From Anodontia alba (lineage: Eukaryota; Mollusca; Bivalvia; Lucinida; Lucinidae), in assembly GCA_964016985.1 (NCBI GenBank), contig OZ024828.1, positions 84,894,308 to 84,958,307 on the forward strand: a DNA stretch of 64,000 bases. Direction: 5' to 3'. A program made the translations under genes and the position numbers. The notes beneath the pieces were generated by a model. It saw nothing but the letters and a program-made list of their open reading frames with translations. It had not been told where the DNA came from and ran no database searches. How positions within the stretch are numbered: position 1 is the stretch's first letter; the number at the start of each line of letters is the position of its first letter. Shown here piece by piece: positions 12,101 through 20,225 of this stretch.

Positions 12101-13009
12101 CTGTTTGCCAGTTAATGCAAGGCTGTTTATAACGTGCGACACTGCTTTTTATGCAATAATGGACATTAAAGTAGAAGTGCAGACAGAGTTGAGCCTTTGC
12201 TGCCACACATGCCTTAAAACAGCTTTTCCTATGCCTTGTTTTTGTTTGGAAATAGGGCATGGCATTTCATTCTATTATATTTTTGTCGGAATGTACCTTA
12301 TCTGGAGCTATGCAACTTCTGAGTACTTACTTTAATAGTTTATCCCCATGTTAAAGACACTGAAACCTCTTTATAAGACGGTTCATTATAAGACAGTTTT
12401 GGATATAAGAATGTTTAAAGGTGGACCCAAGACTGTTGTAGCCAAACAAAAATGTATAGATTAGATAGAAAAATGACCATTTATATTCATTTTTTGTCAC
12501 ACCTGCGTTAGTATGGGCGACTTAGGTCTGCAAGTTTTCATCCATCCACTCATTCATCCATGTACCACATCCACTCAAGCATCCACCCTAAATGAAATCT
12601 GCTAACTGTAAAACTTTACAGTTAGTTTCACTTCACTCATTGTTTTATTCACTAAGCTAAACAAGGATGACAACTCTCTCTTTTCTGGTGCTTGTGTTAT
12701 GTGCCCTTTGCCAAACATTTCTCATTTTAGGACACAAGTGAGACATAAACTTCAACAAAGTTCTTTATTTCCTTTATAAGCTATACATGTTTTATATTAT
12801 CTAAACAAAAATGTATATATTATATAGAAAAATGACCATTCATGTTTGTTTAGATACAACACAGTTGTTTAGGTAACATGTGTTTCACTTTGGATACCAG
12901 TGATTGTGTATTGTCTTTATCTTGTCTTAGATTTTCAAGGTTTTTGTTTCTGATTTCAGACGATGACACTGAGAGAACAGATGATATCAGTGAAATGGAC
13001 ATCAGCTGA
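76..13009 (+). CDS. THOC7: THO complex subunit 7 (THOC7), seven exons, 5' end outside window
   Basis: THOC7 is a coiled-coil subunit of the nuclear THO complex, which within TREX packages nascent mRNA and links transcription to export. Coding exons are 76-196, 2664-2791, 4351-4437, 6864-6921, 9851-9917, 11235-11304 and 12960-13009. All introns are GT-AG and all phases agree, giving about 193 codons plus a few upstream in a missing first exon (human THOC7 is about 204 aa). Recognisable blocks in order are KKRLLIDGDG, FIRWCNS, QRMLATLAQCDL, KICECKHELQQAKRVRKHRQ, EYDSLAKVIQQQPDR, LEEL-type coiled coil, LRRKQFHVLISSIHELQ and an acidic tail ending EMDIS. The family is known for heptad-rich helices in the middle, and these are visible. 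Introns total more than 12 kb and are filled with MITEs. A possible ATTAAA signal lies at 13213. Identification is from remembered family sequence, with residue-level agreement in every exon. Confidence 0.95.
577..800. mobile_element. TA-type MITE, family TACACCACAACCTCTTTATAA
   Basis: The element has ends TACACTTCAGCCTCTTTATAA and AAGTTGTGGTGTA and a long perfect central palindrome around TGACCATAAATGGTCA. TA ends suggest a Tc1/mariner-like source. Confidence 0.8.
1136..1379. mobile_element. GGGCCCAG-family MITE
   Basis: The ends GGACCCAGTTGTTCAAA and TTTGAACAACTGGGCTC flank a central hairpin AAAAAATGTGAGTAGCTTTTGC and inverse. All eight copies in the window share this plan. Confidence 0.8.
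1619..1824. mobile_element. TTAA-type MITE, family CCCTTGTC
   Basis: TTAA duplications at 1615 and 1825 flank ends CCCTTGTC(C/A)TGCTGAA and its inverse. The centre is the GGCAAACAGTG...CACTGTTTGC hairpin. TTAA plus CCC ends point to piggyBac mobilisation. Confidence 0.85.
2101..2298. mobile_element. Hairpin MITE, ends CATAGCTCTAGATAAGG, core GTACTCATTAGAAGTGCC
   Basis: The ends CATAGCTCTAGATAAGGTGC and ATTATCTGGAGCTATG flank a long hairpin with the GTACTCATTAGAAGTGCCTC centre. Confidence 0.8.
2449..2636. mobile_element. Hairpin MITE, same family as 2101-2298
   Basis: The ends CATAGGTCTAGATAA and TTATCAAGAGCTATG flank the same core hairpin (about 2500-2570). Confidence 0.75.
2664..2791 (+). 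CDS. THOC7: THOC7 exon
   Basis: The acceptor TTTTACAG ends at 2663 and the donor GTAAAA starts at 2792. The exon encodes QRMLATLAQCDLTIDKSAQI and NQLEQSNYQTLNKQI. A MITE begins only about 24 bp into the following intron. Confidence 0.94.
2815..3034. mobile_element. TAAATGTCC-family MITE with CAAACAGTG core
   Basis: The ends TATGGTAAATGTCCTAAAAT and GACATTTTCCATA flank the hairpin GGCAAACAGTGTAGACCCTA...TCTGGGTCTACACTGTTTGC. Confidence 0.8.
3523..3749. mobile_element. Hairpin MITE with partly duplicated core
   Basis: The ends CATAGTTCCAGGTAAGG and CTTACCTTGAGCTGTG surround the GTACTCATTAGAAGTGCC hairpin. An extra partial left arm (GTGGGTACTCCTTGAAAGC) precedes it. Confidence 0.7.
4351..4437 (+). 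CDS. THOC7: THOC7 exon
   Basis: The acceptor CACACAG ends at 4350 and the donor GTTTGT starts at 4438. The exon encodes KIKEAQEKICECKHELQQAK followed by RVRKHRQ, the basic segment of the THOC7 coiled coil. A large double palindrome starts 46 bp downstream. Confidence 0.94.
4483..4665. mobile_element. Double palindrome of CAACGT hairpins
   Basis: Outer arms TCCCGGCAGGCACATGACGT and ACGTCATGTGCCCGCTGGGA enclose two inner hairpins, each ATGCAACGTC(A/T)TGACGTTGCAT. The element could form two stacked cruciforms. It sits 46 bp after a THOC7 exon. Confidence 0.85.
4838..5214. mobile_element. TA-type MITE split by a GGGCCC-family MITE
   Basis: The left part (4838-4892) and right part (5125-5214) are the two halves of a TACACCACAACC-family element. 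The middle is a complete GGGCCCAG element. Confidence 0.8.
4893..5124. mobile_element. GGGCCCAG-family MITE nested in a TA-type MITE
   Basis: The ends GGGCCCAGTTGTTTAAAGC and GAACATATGGGCCC and the TGTGAGT hairpin are present. Host-element sequence lies on both sides. Confidence 0.85.
5376..5651. mobile_element. ATCACGAAAACATGCC-family MITE
   Basis: The ends ATCACGAAAACATGCCTATA and TAGGCGTATTTTCATAAT flank a centre ATTGTGGGTATTCATTAGAA with its inverse. Confidence 0.8.
5749..6139. mobile_element. CCTAATTACTGCAC-family MITE
   Basis: The ends TTCAATCTAATTACTGCAC and GTGCAGTAATTAGATTGAA are inverted repeats. The centre is GTACTCATTTGACTTGCC type. The right arm contains a T run of about 28 at 6058-6086. 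Confidence 0.75.
6355..6700 (-). pseudogene. LINE 3' remnant (reverse transcriptase C-terminal region)
   Basis: On the minus strand, frames shift between recognisable pieces: EIVQKRAASWATG, then SVMDILHSLDWRTLKQ, then VLYKIWHNLTAIEKENYL and FSPNLSFAGINSPDKHAL. This order (VQ(K/R)RAA, a LxWxxLxxR step, MLYKI, then an F-rich end) is the usual C-terminal end of animal non-LTR reverse transcriptases. It is degraded by at least two frameshifts and a stop. Confidence 0.7.
6864..6921 (+). CDS. THOC7: THOC7 exon with MITE at its donor
   Basis: The acceptor TATTGCAG ends at 6863 and the donor GTAAGT starts at 6922. The exon encodes EYDSLAKVIQQQPDRQQTTQ. A TA-type MITE starts at about 6927, so the sixth donor base coincides with the element's TA. 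Confidence 0.94.
6927..7379. mobile_element. TA-type MITE at a THOC7 donor, itself split
   Basis: The element begins TACACTGGAACCGCTTTATAA five bases into the intron and ends GAAGTTGTGATGTA. A TAAATGTCC-family element interrupts it at 7092-7292. Confidence 0.8.
7093..7290. mobile_element. TAAATGTCC-family MITE nested in a TA-type MITE
   Basis: The insert starts CAGTAAATGTCCTAAAATTT and ends TTTTAGGACATTAACCG, with TA on both sides. The host sequence ATCTATA/TACATTT is continuous once it is removed. Confidence 0.75.
7841..8171. mobile_element. TACAGTCGAC-family MITE, decayed
   Basis: The ends TACAGTCTACTCTCGTTATC and AACAAGAGTTGACTGT flank a hairpin AATATTGTGGAAAAGAGGAG and inverse. Confidence 0.75.
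8281..9538. mobile_element. hAT-like element, 1,258 bp, TSD GTATGAGG
   Basis: The 8-bp duplication GTATGAGG (8273-8280 and 9539-9546) flanks ends CAGGGCTCGGGAAA and TTTCCAGAGCCCTG. Inside, CCGGTCTGGACCGA-type palindromes and GC-richer sequence contrast with the surroundings. The longest frames (about 90-100 codons, minus strand near 8600-8900) resemble no transposase, so it is probably non-autonomous. Confidence 0.85.
9851..9917 (+). CDS. THOC7: THOC7 exon
   Basis: The acceptor CTTCAG ends at 9850 and the donor GTCAGT starts at 9918. The exon encodes KLELLGEELSNLEDTKQSLE then QK, a heptad-patterned helix. It lies 312 bp after the end of a hAT-like element. Confidence 0.92.
10000..10150. mobile_element. 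Hairpin repeat with TTTGACATTTCATGCAAAT core
   Basis: Arms CAGAAAATAGGCTTTGACAT and ATGTCAAAGTCTATTTTCTG pair around GCAAATTGTCTCCTAAGGAG. Other copies are near 27990-28160, 31735-31850, 34975-35070, 35650-35765, 47090-47430 and 63630-63745. Confidence 0.75.
10255..10571. mobile_element. TACAGTCGAC-family MITE, intact ends
   Basis: The ends TACAGTCGACTCTCGTTATC and GATAACGAGGGTCGACTGTA are nearly perfect inverted repeats. The centre is the AAAGAGGA...TCCTCTTT hairpin. Confidence 0.85.
11235..11304 (+). CDS. THOC7: THOC7 exon
   Basis: The acceptor TTTTCAG ends at 11234 and the donor GTAAAT starts at 11305. The exon encodes LDLRRKQFHVLISSIHELQR and ILE, the best conserved block near the THOC7 C terminus. 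Confidence 0.94.
11740..12180. mobile_element. Unclassified element with CATTCGCCAGGTCCC palindrome, copy 1
   Basis: A palindrome ACATTCGCCAGGTCCC...GGGACCTGGCGAATGT (11758-11841) is followed by a GCCTTTTCACCGATGTC and CTGGGCAGTACACATCTCGT region. The order is inverted relative to 23515-23925. Confidence 0.7.
12356..12910. mobile_element. TA-type MITE with internal insertion
   Basis: The left half is at 12356-12490 and the right half at about 12780-12910. Between them lies a roughly 290-bp segment of unknown origin beginning GTCACACCTGCGTTAGTATG. Confidence 0.6.
12960..13009 (+). CDS. THOC7: THOC7 last coding exon
   Basis: The acceptor ATTTCAG ends at 12959. The exon encodes an acidic tail DDDTERTDDISEMDIS, and the TGA stop is at 13007-13009. 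THOC7 tails are acidic and poorly conserved, so the exon rests mainly on the phase match and splice signal. Confidence 0.85.
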
Positions 13010-13331
13010 TAATTAGCTATAGATTCTGAGAAGTTTAATATGATTACACAGTCTCACAGTAAAATATTTGAACAATAATACAAAGAAGAGATGTCAGGGA
13101 CCACAAGGAGAACAAATCTTTTAAAATGCATTAGTTCCCTGATACAGTTATGGTAAATGTCCTAAAATTTCAATGGTGTGAGTTGATGAGATGCTGGGAA
13201 TATGAGAATTTTATTAAAGTAGGTACAATCATGTAAAAAAGTTGTTTGGGATCTATCCATTTATTTCATTCATAGGGATACATAGCTCTGGATAAGTGTA
13301 TACAGACAAAATATTTTAACTTCATAATACA
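13010..13331. other. THOC7 3' UTR and downstream stretch
   Basis: This stretch follows the THOC7 stop. It contains a possible polyadenylation hexamer ATTAAA at 13213-13218 and a short fragment of the TAAATGTCCTAAAATTT MITE near 13153. No other gene is visible before the TTAA target site of the large element. Confidence 0.4.
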
Positions 13332-13335
13332 TTAA

Positions 13336-13484
13336 CCTATAGATAATGTGCTATTCTCTTCTGTTTTCACACCTTCCACAGAAAAAAAGACCTTTCAGTC
13401 GTTAATTAAAGTCTTAAACCAGAAGGTCCCTTAGGCAGTTACCTGTGTGACGTAACTTTACCCGCTCAATTGACCACGTGTCAG
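13336..13484 (+). repeat. Left terminal inverted repeat of piggyBac-like element
   Basis: This 149-bp repeat runs from CCTATAGATAATG to CACGTGTCAG. It pairs with 19174-19322 on the opposite strand with three substitutions and no gap. Confidence 0.9.
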
Positions 13485-13995
13485 ACAAAGTGTGGACAAA
13501 GAAATTCAACAAGGATTATTTACCTGTGATAGAAATTTGGATTATTTCTTTCCTCACGGATAAATTTCTGTATCCTTGTGTTTCTTTTGTTTATTTATCA
13601 CTCCTTTCACTTTCTGTATTATTATTTAAAATTTTCAATTTTCGATTTCATGTATTTTTGACTGGTCTTTTTCCACATGCGTTTTCGCGACTCTCGCTAT
13701 TCGGCACAACGCTCGTGCGCGATCGGTTCGATAGTCATGTTTATATATGCAGAATATTTTTGTTCTTTTCGTTCCAGGTTATTCAGCAATTACGATATGT
13801 TTTTCCTGGACTTTTATTTGCAGAGATCTTCAGTTGGCTAAAGATTCTCATGGTGGAGAAGCTGATTGTAATGAACTTGTCAACCCTTGATGGGTTATAA
13901 GACAATTCTTTACTGATGGGAGCCCCACCCCATATGGCTATACTGCCGGGGTAAGACCCATCAAGGTGGCATCTTTGGGTACTTAGTATCCGATA

Positions 13996-14175
13996 AAGTC
14001 TAAGTCCACCAGTCACCGGTCATCCAGTAACCAGTCAACCAGGCACGTCAATCAGCTTCACCAGTCACCAGTCAACCAGGTGCCAGTCAACCAGTCACCA
14101 GTCATCCAGGTGCCAGTCAACCAGGCACCAGTCACCAGTCAACCAGTCACCAGTCAACCTGTCAACTAGTCTCCA
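13996..14175 (+). repeat. Minisatellite of CCAGTCA-type units
   Basis: Short variants of ACCAGTCAACCAG and CCAGTCACCAG are repeated irregularly for about 180 bp near the left end of the piggyBac-like element. Confidence 0.85.
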
Positions 14176-14216
14176 GTCAATAATTTAATTATTTTCTGGA
14201 AAGACTTAGTTTTTGA

Positions 14217-15060
14217 CATATTTCACCAGACAAAATAGTCACGTATACTAACTTCCGGTCATTATGTCTAATTATTAAAATTTTTTTCACCGGGCAAAGT
14301 ATCAGTAATATTTCTGATACTTATACCCGGTTATATTATTATATTATTTCTGATTTTTCACCAGGCAAACTTTTACAGAAAGTGTCTGGTCAATTTTTGC
14401 CTAATAATTAATTATCATCGGGAAAAAGTTTCGAATACTTGTGCCCGCTCAGTTTTCATATATAATCTCCCTTTTTCATCGGACTAGAGTTACGAATACT
14501 ACTATCCGATCAATTTGTCAAATTACTTGTAACTTTACCGGGCAACAGTTACGAATACTAGTGTCCGGTCATTATGTCGGGTAACTAGTGTCAAAATAGT
14601 GATCACTAATTCCCGAACAATCTATTATCGTTCACAGAGCTCCATTCATGTTTAAGTCAATGGATATAGGTTATTAAGTGAAATACATAGTAACTTTTCA
14701 TACATAAAATTCTGTACAGTCTTTCCCGAATCAGACTAGAATCTTTAATATTCCATTGACTTATTATAGGAGTGTAATTCCATTAATATTTTAAATTAAC
14801 TTATGTTTTATCTCTTTTATCCGCTAGAAAGAGTTAAACTTCCGACTATAACAAAATTTTTACCGGGCAGCAGTTCGTAGACTAGTGCCAGGTCATTCAA
14901 ATTATGTTTTATCTCTTTCATTCGCTAGAAAGCGGTTAAATTCCGGCTCTAACGAAAATTTCATCGGGAGGCACTTCGTAGAGTAGTGCCAGGTCATTCT
15001 AACGAAATTCCACCGGGCAGTAGTTTCGTAGACTTTGTGTCGGATTACTAGTGTCCGAGT
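14217..15060 (+). repeat. Array of diverged hairpin units (CACCGGGCA...TCCGGTCA)
   Basis: About nine units start CACCGGGCA, CATCGGG or similar, carry a loop like AGTTACGAATACTAGTG and close with CCGGTCA or a variant. Examples start near 14222, 14288, 14348, 14417, 14477, 14538, 14864, 14952 and 15010. Stem bases change together: CCAG pairs with CTGG, CGGA with TCCG, CGGG with CCCG and CCGG with CCGG. Spacer lengths vary, so this is an old, diverged array. Confidence 0.7.
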
Positions 15061-18000
15061 AGTAGTCACTAGTACTCGCTCAACATATATTTATTTATTA
15101 ACTACTATAGACATATATAGTCTTGGGTTATAGGTTATTGAATGACAGCGATGGGTTCTAATACCTAGTAGCCACTTATATTGTTGAATTCTGTCCAGTC
15201 ACTTTTGAACTTGACTTAAATTCTATATATATATATTTATTATTGAAAATGAATTAAGAATTATCGGTTACGATCAAATTCGCAATTCATTCACTAAGTG
15301 TAGAAGATACTTCCAGCTATAATTATATCTCTTTTATTCGCTACAAAGAGATTAACTTCTTACATATTCACCTTATTCGGCTCTAGGGCAAAGGTGAACT
15401 ATAAAACTATCGTTATTTATAAGAAGAAAAATATACACGAAATCTAAAAAATTTTCTTCTTTCCTCCCCTGTTTTTCTTCTACATGCTCCGATATGTAAT
15501 CAGCATGTAATCTAAGGAGTAAATTGACAAGAAAGTAGCAATCGATCTTTTCTACTTTCTATTAATTTTTCATTCTGAAGGTATCGGAAATTTACACCAA
15601 CCAGATAAATAAATTAACAGTTTATTTATTTATTCGCTACCTCTCTAGATTACTACGATTTAAAATTCTAGTTGAGGTACATATTTTCCTTTTGCCTTTT
15701 CTACATGGAAAATAGTTGATCCGATAAGCTATTATTCTATTTTATACTATCTTTTGATTGATTATATAAGTGTCTAGGTCAGTCGTGCTCTGTCTAAACT
15801 CTGCTATAAAATAATAAATAAGAAAAAAATCTTATATTTAGGCATAGATATAATTCGATACGTTCTTTACTTTGCCTGTTTTATTTTTTCTTCTGGATCA
15901 TTTAAGACTACGATAGCAATATACCAGATATTTTTGCCTCAGTAAGAATCTATTACGCCGAAGATTCTTCATATTGGAATAATAGTTTTATTATGATTAT
16001 AATTTCTAGATCCAATTAATCCTCGTATATTATAGGTCTACTTTATCTTATTGAGGAATAGTTTTGCTTCAACTAGCTCTATACCTCTAATATTTTATTT
16101 ATAACTAGAGTCCATGTCAATCAAAATTTTCTTGCACTTTGGTATTGACAATGGATACATATTTAGTAAAGGCATTAATTATTCAGTACGTGACAGATTA
16201 TTATTGCCGAAATTAGATATTATATACAATACTTTCCTTTTGATATTTTTTTTTATTGACTTTGTAACTATTCAGAAACTGCCAAAGTCAATCATTTCCT
16301 TCCTCTAAACTTACCGAAGCTCTAGATTATGTTGATATATATTTTTGATATATGCTTAGAGGTTAATTAACGAGAGTTTACCTCATAATAGCAGATATGA
16401 TTATATTTATATTAATCAATCTATAGTCTAGGCTTAGACAAAAGGGAAAACATCCTTAATTACGAGCCGGTAAAGAATTAAGACACACTTAATTATCTCT
16501 TTACCCCTTCTTTATGTTTACATTCGTTAAAGGGATCATAGTAATTCTCGCTAAGAGTTCAAGTTCAGTTTGCGAATAATGCAAAGATTAATATCTTGAT
16601 TTCCAGTCTGCATCAAAAGTGGTCTATATATATAGATAAATATCTTTTCCTAAACTGGATATTTATTTATTTTTCCACACAATAAGTCATTTCAAGACGT
16701 GGATGATTTTGAAATGCACTGCTTCAATTTATAATATAAAATATGTTTATATTAACTTCACAACTTAGTAAGTGCTGCACCTACGTTCCTGGTCAGATCT
16801 TACTTTTGTGATACGTTTTTTGAACATACTGAAAGTTTTCTCCGATTATACATTCGGTAAATAAACTTTCGAATAGTATTTATGCTTTTAAACATTCAGA
16901 TTATTTGATAATTGTTGGAGATAATATATTATTCCGATATTTATATATCTATCTTCATTATTTATCTTTCTCATCTTACTTTTGAATTAGATTGACCTTC
17001 TCGCTACGTTCCAGGTTTAAATGTAGCTAACATTGTGGAACAGTAACTTTTTTTATTTCCTAAACAATATTTTAACATTTTTCTCAGTATTCAGAGCATA
17101 ACGACTTCATGAATACTTGGAAATAATTCAATTCTACGCTTGTTAAACTAAGCCTAAAACAAGCCCTAGTTTTTTAGAATGGATATTATCCTTTGATTCA
17201 GTTCATGGAGATACATCCTTTTAGATCCCATTATCTCTATTTCAATCATACAAAATTCTAATGACTAAGTACTCCTTTTCTACGTACGAATACAGAATAT
17301 CGAGTCACTGTTGCTGCATATTGGTTAAAGATTAAACAAATTTTATCTTAAACCTATATGACATTAAATTAATTATTATCTCTTTCATATACATGTTTTT
17401 ACCCTTCCGTCAGGGATCGTGGTAATAATATTATTACTCTCTATGGTTTACGCATAGATCTCGAGAGTATATATATATGTATATATATTTTCTTCCTGAA
17501 TTCATTTGCGAGTATGTAATTTGATATTTCAGGAATTACCAATTATGCAGACATAGATTTTATTCTATTAATATTCAATTCTAAAAATTTGATTGAATAT
17601 TTATCTATAAAATTTCTGGGCAGTAATTTTATAGCGAGTTATATGTTTAATAATTCCTTGCTTAATAAATAGTTACGCTTAACCTTTTATTTATAGCAGG
17701 AATTTTGTTCCGTAGTATAATTTTAATTTAGTATTCATATATTTCTTACTATTCTTAAATATGCGTATAGAATAGTAATACTATCTCTTAACTTATAAAT
17801 TAAGTGTTTTTTGAGATTATTAATCAGTATTATTGTATAAGCTTTCTTCAGAGATTATCACACTTTTACTTTTTCTTTGAGTCCTTCTCTTTTTATGAAC
17901 ATTTTGATTCGTATCAAAGTGGATTTTTAACATTTCTTGATTTCCATGATTATTTACTCAGGAGTACTTTTCATGGCAATCTTCTGGTATAGAAAGATTC

Positions 18001-19006
18001 TATCCAGCTTATTTATTATTGTTTAATCTTATCAATACGGTAAGATTTAGCCAAACTATGACCGTCTTACAGTTAGCTGCGATCAACCATATTCTTATCT
18101 CTCTTATTCTCTGTCAAACTCTTAAGTTATGATGTTGACAGTTTCTTCTTTATTATTTTGTCAGGACATCAAACGCTTTTATATGTCTATGACAAAACTA
18201 ATTATCAATAGTTTAGGTTGTTTTTTCTTCCCAGCAGTTTTATGCAAACTCTGTATTATTTTATTGCTTGACTAAAAATTCGTAATACAATTAGTCTAGC
18301 AATAGTTTTAACCATTATGTTTGTCTATACCTTTTTCTTCTGATGGATAACTAAGTTATAGTTAAGTTAACTCCATCTACTTTTATTATCTCCCCTTCTT
18401 TAATTTGATCAAAGGGAAATAATTATACATTATGGTTATTTTAACTCTGTGTCTGTTCATCGGAAACTGTCCTGTCGCTCCAATTAACAGAATCTAATTA
18501 GTTTGTAATTCTAATAGCTTAGACTATTACAATTACATAGCTTCACATATCTAGAATTTTATCCAAAATATCTACATATGTCAGTTATCTATAGGAAACT
18601 CCACCGAGTAGACTTTTCCTTATTTATTCAAGACCCTACATAGACTACTTACAGTGTATGGTCTTGGCTTTTTGTTTTACAAATTTTGTTTTGAAAATAT
18701 TTCTTTTCTTTTTGAAGCCAATTGTTGTTTCCCAAAAAGAAAAAAAAAGGGGGGGGGGGGGGGGGCCAATGTTAGGTCTCTGAGACTTAAGAACTGGCTT
18801 CCTCTAGAGTCTACTATTATATATAAGGTTGTTAGATCATAACACCTTAAAGATATGCTATTTTGTGAATCTAGATCATTCTTTCTATTAAATATAGAAT
18901 TAGAATGTATCTGATTCCTTAGAGTTTCCTGAGTCTTAACCAGAAGTGGTGAGATATTATTGGTGTTAGTATTAGGAGAGCACCTCCCTCCTATTCTGCA
19001 AATTCT
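15061..19006. other. Hairpin-tiled AT-rich interior without genes
   Basis: No gene is seen. Short inverted repeats recur throughout: stems 15368-15375/15391-15398, 16255-16264/16283-16292, 16688-16695/16709-16716, 17493-17500/17528-17535, 17746-17754/17770-17778, 18025-18031/18041-18047, 18263-18275/18291-18303 and 18504-18517/18524-18537. A CTCTTT-NNCGCTA-AAAGAG type hairpin also recurs near 14815, 14915 and 15330. Confidence 0.6.
18748..18766 (+). repeat. Poly-G run in piggyBac-like element
   Basis: A run of about 17 G follows an A-rich stretch. It is the only G-rich tract in the AT-rich interior. Length may be unreliable because of slippage. Confidence 0.85.
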
Positions 19007-19103
19007 AGCACATTATCTATAGGTTAATGTATTATGAAGTTAAAATGAAGTTTTTTTAAAAGTAAAACATATTTTAACGAGTAATACTTAACCTATAGAT
19101 AAT
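19007..19103 (-). repeat. Inverted copy of the element's own insertion-site junction
   Basis: Read on the minus strand this stretch is 12 bp of element end, TTAA, about 40 bp of the right flank, the last bases of the left flank, TTAA and 17 bp of element start. Right and left flank meet at a TTTT shared by both. The same flanks are present outside the element at 13314-13331 and 19327-19370. Confidence 0.8.
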
Positions 19104-19173
19104 CAATTATCTCCCTCCACCCACCCTCGCTTATCTCTCCTAATTGTGTCTATTGTTTTACACATAAAAGAAA

Positions 19174-19322
19174 CTGACACGTGGTCAATTGAGCGGGAAG
19201 AGTTACGTCACACAGGTAACTGCCTAAGGGACCTTCTGGTTTAAGACTTTAATTAACGACTGAAAGGTCGTTTTTTCTGTGGAAGGTGTGAAAACAGAAG
19301 AGAATAGCACATTATCTATAGG
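19174..19322 (-). repeat. Right terminal inverted repeat of piggyBac-like element
   Basis: This is the inverted partner of 13336-13484, ending CTATAGG next to TTAA at 19323-19326. Confidence 0.9.
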
Positions 19323-19387
19323 TTAAGTATTACTCGTTAAAATATGTTTTACTTTTAAAAAAACTTCATTTTTCTAATTACTCCATG

Positions 19388-19520
19388 ATAGCGTATGTTG
19401 GGGTACTCATCAGAAGCATCTTGGTAAGGTGCTTCTTTTGAGAACCCACAATGTAGATTTTGTGGTAGAAAATACCAATACTTTTTATTTGAAAACCATG
19501 CCTTATCTAGAACTGTGATA
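19388..19520. mobile_element. Hairpin MITE remnant next to the piggyBac-like element
   Basis: GGTACTCATCAGAAGCATC pairs with GTGCTTCTTTTGAGAACC. The right end TTATCTAGAACTGTG fits the AGCTCCAGATAAGG family. Confidence 0.6.
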
Positions 19521-20069
19521 TATGGCCATTATATGGAATGTGTCAAGTGAAAATTTATCTTATGGCATATGCAAACAGCAAAGGTTCAGGCAAGCCTGCA
19601 CACCCGTGCAGCCTAGCCAGAACCTTCATTGTTCGCTCATACAAGCATTGTTAATAAGAAAATCCTCCACAAAAGAGCCAGACCCCTGGCACTCCTAAGT
19701 GGCTAAGCATAGGCATTGAAAGTATCGTATCATGGAGTTTTGAAGATACTTTTTTGCTTGACGTGGCTCATATATGCTATATTGTTAAAGAGAAGTTTAC
19801 TATACTGTAAACAAAATTCTGACACATACATTTCTAGCTCCTGATAAGGTGGTAATTATGGTGACAATTTTGGATAACAAAACAATCTGTCGATACTTCC
19901 TTATCTTGGAGGTATCGATATTGAATGTGGTATAGTGTATAGAATACATGCACATACTTTGAAAGGGAGTGGATACACAGGATAGATTTTCTGCCAGTTT
20001 TACAAGAGAGACAACTTTTGTGACTTGTTGTTTTGCTTTTGTGCATACCAAGCCCTTCTGGAAAGGGTT

Positions 20070-20225
20070 CTACTCTAAAAGGAAAGAATTTGCTCCCAAA
20101 GGGGAGCAAATTCTTTCCTTTTAGAGTAGACCCGTCATTGGGGAGCAAATTCTTACCTTTTAGAGTAGACCCCTTTCATGGGGAGCAAATTCTTACCTTT
20201 TAGAGTAGACCCCTTTCCAGAAGGG
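20070..20225. repeat. Hairpin AAAGGAAAGAATTTGCTCCC with extra copies of one arm
   Basis: The arm AAAGGAAAGAATTTGCTCCC is followed by its inverse and then by two further copies of the inverse arm (GGGGAGCAAATTCTTACCTT). Simple two-arm versions lie at 11490-11550, 28680-28735 and 40215-40275. Confidence 0.8.

Larger units (their letters stand above)
13336..19322. mobile_element. piggyBac-like element, 5,987 bp, non-autonomous, hairpin-rich
   Basis: The element is flanked by TTAA at 13332-13335 and 19323-19326. Its ends begin CCTATAGATAATGTG and are exact opposites, forming 149-bp terminal inverted repeats with 3 mismatches. TTAA duplication and CCY...RGG ends are characteristic of the piggyBac superfamily. 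No transposase reading frame is present: the longest frame (140 codons from 13478) is hydrophobic, starts inside the repeat and resembles nothing I know. The interior is AT-rich, has none of the MITE families that fill the surrounding DNA, and is dense in short inverted repeats, so it looks like one insertion of foreign composition. The near-identical ends suggest a fairly recent insertion. Confidence 0.8.

Noticed and set aside
13478..13900. 140-codon frame at the left end of the piggyBac-like element
   Set aside because: It begins inside the terminal repeat, is made of hydrophobic low-complexity codons typical of AT/T-rich DNA, and shows no DDE/D or zinc-finger motif. I treat it as non-coding.
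18748..18766. G-quadruplex regulatory site
   Set aside because: It is a plain homopolymer G run of uncertain length in repeat DNA. No promoter or gene context supports a regulatory role.
13336..19322. Polinton/Maverick or viral insertion
   Set aside because: Long terminal repeats and about 6 kb made me consider it, but the TTAA duplication and CCTATAG ends fit piggyBac and there is no polymerase, integrase or capsid frame.
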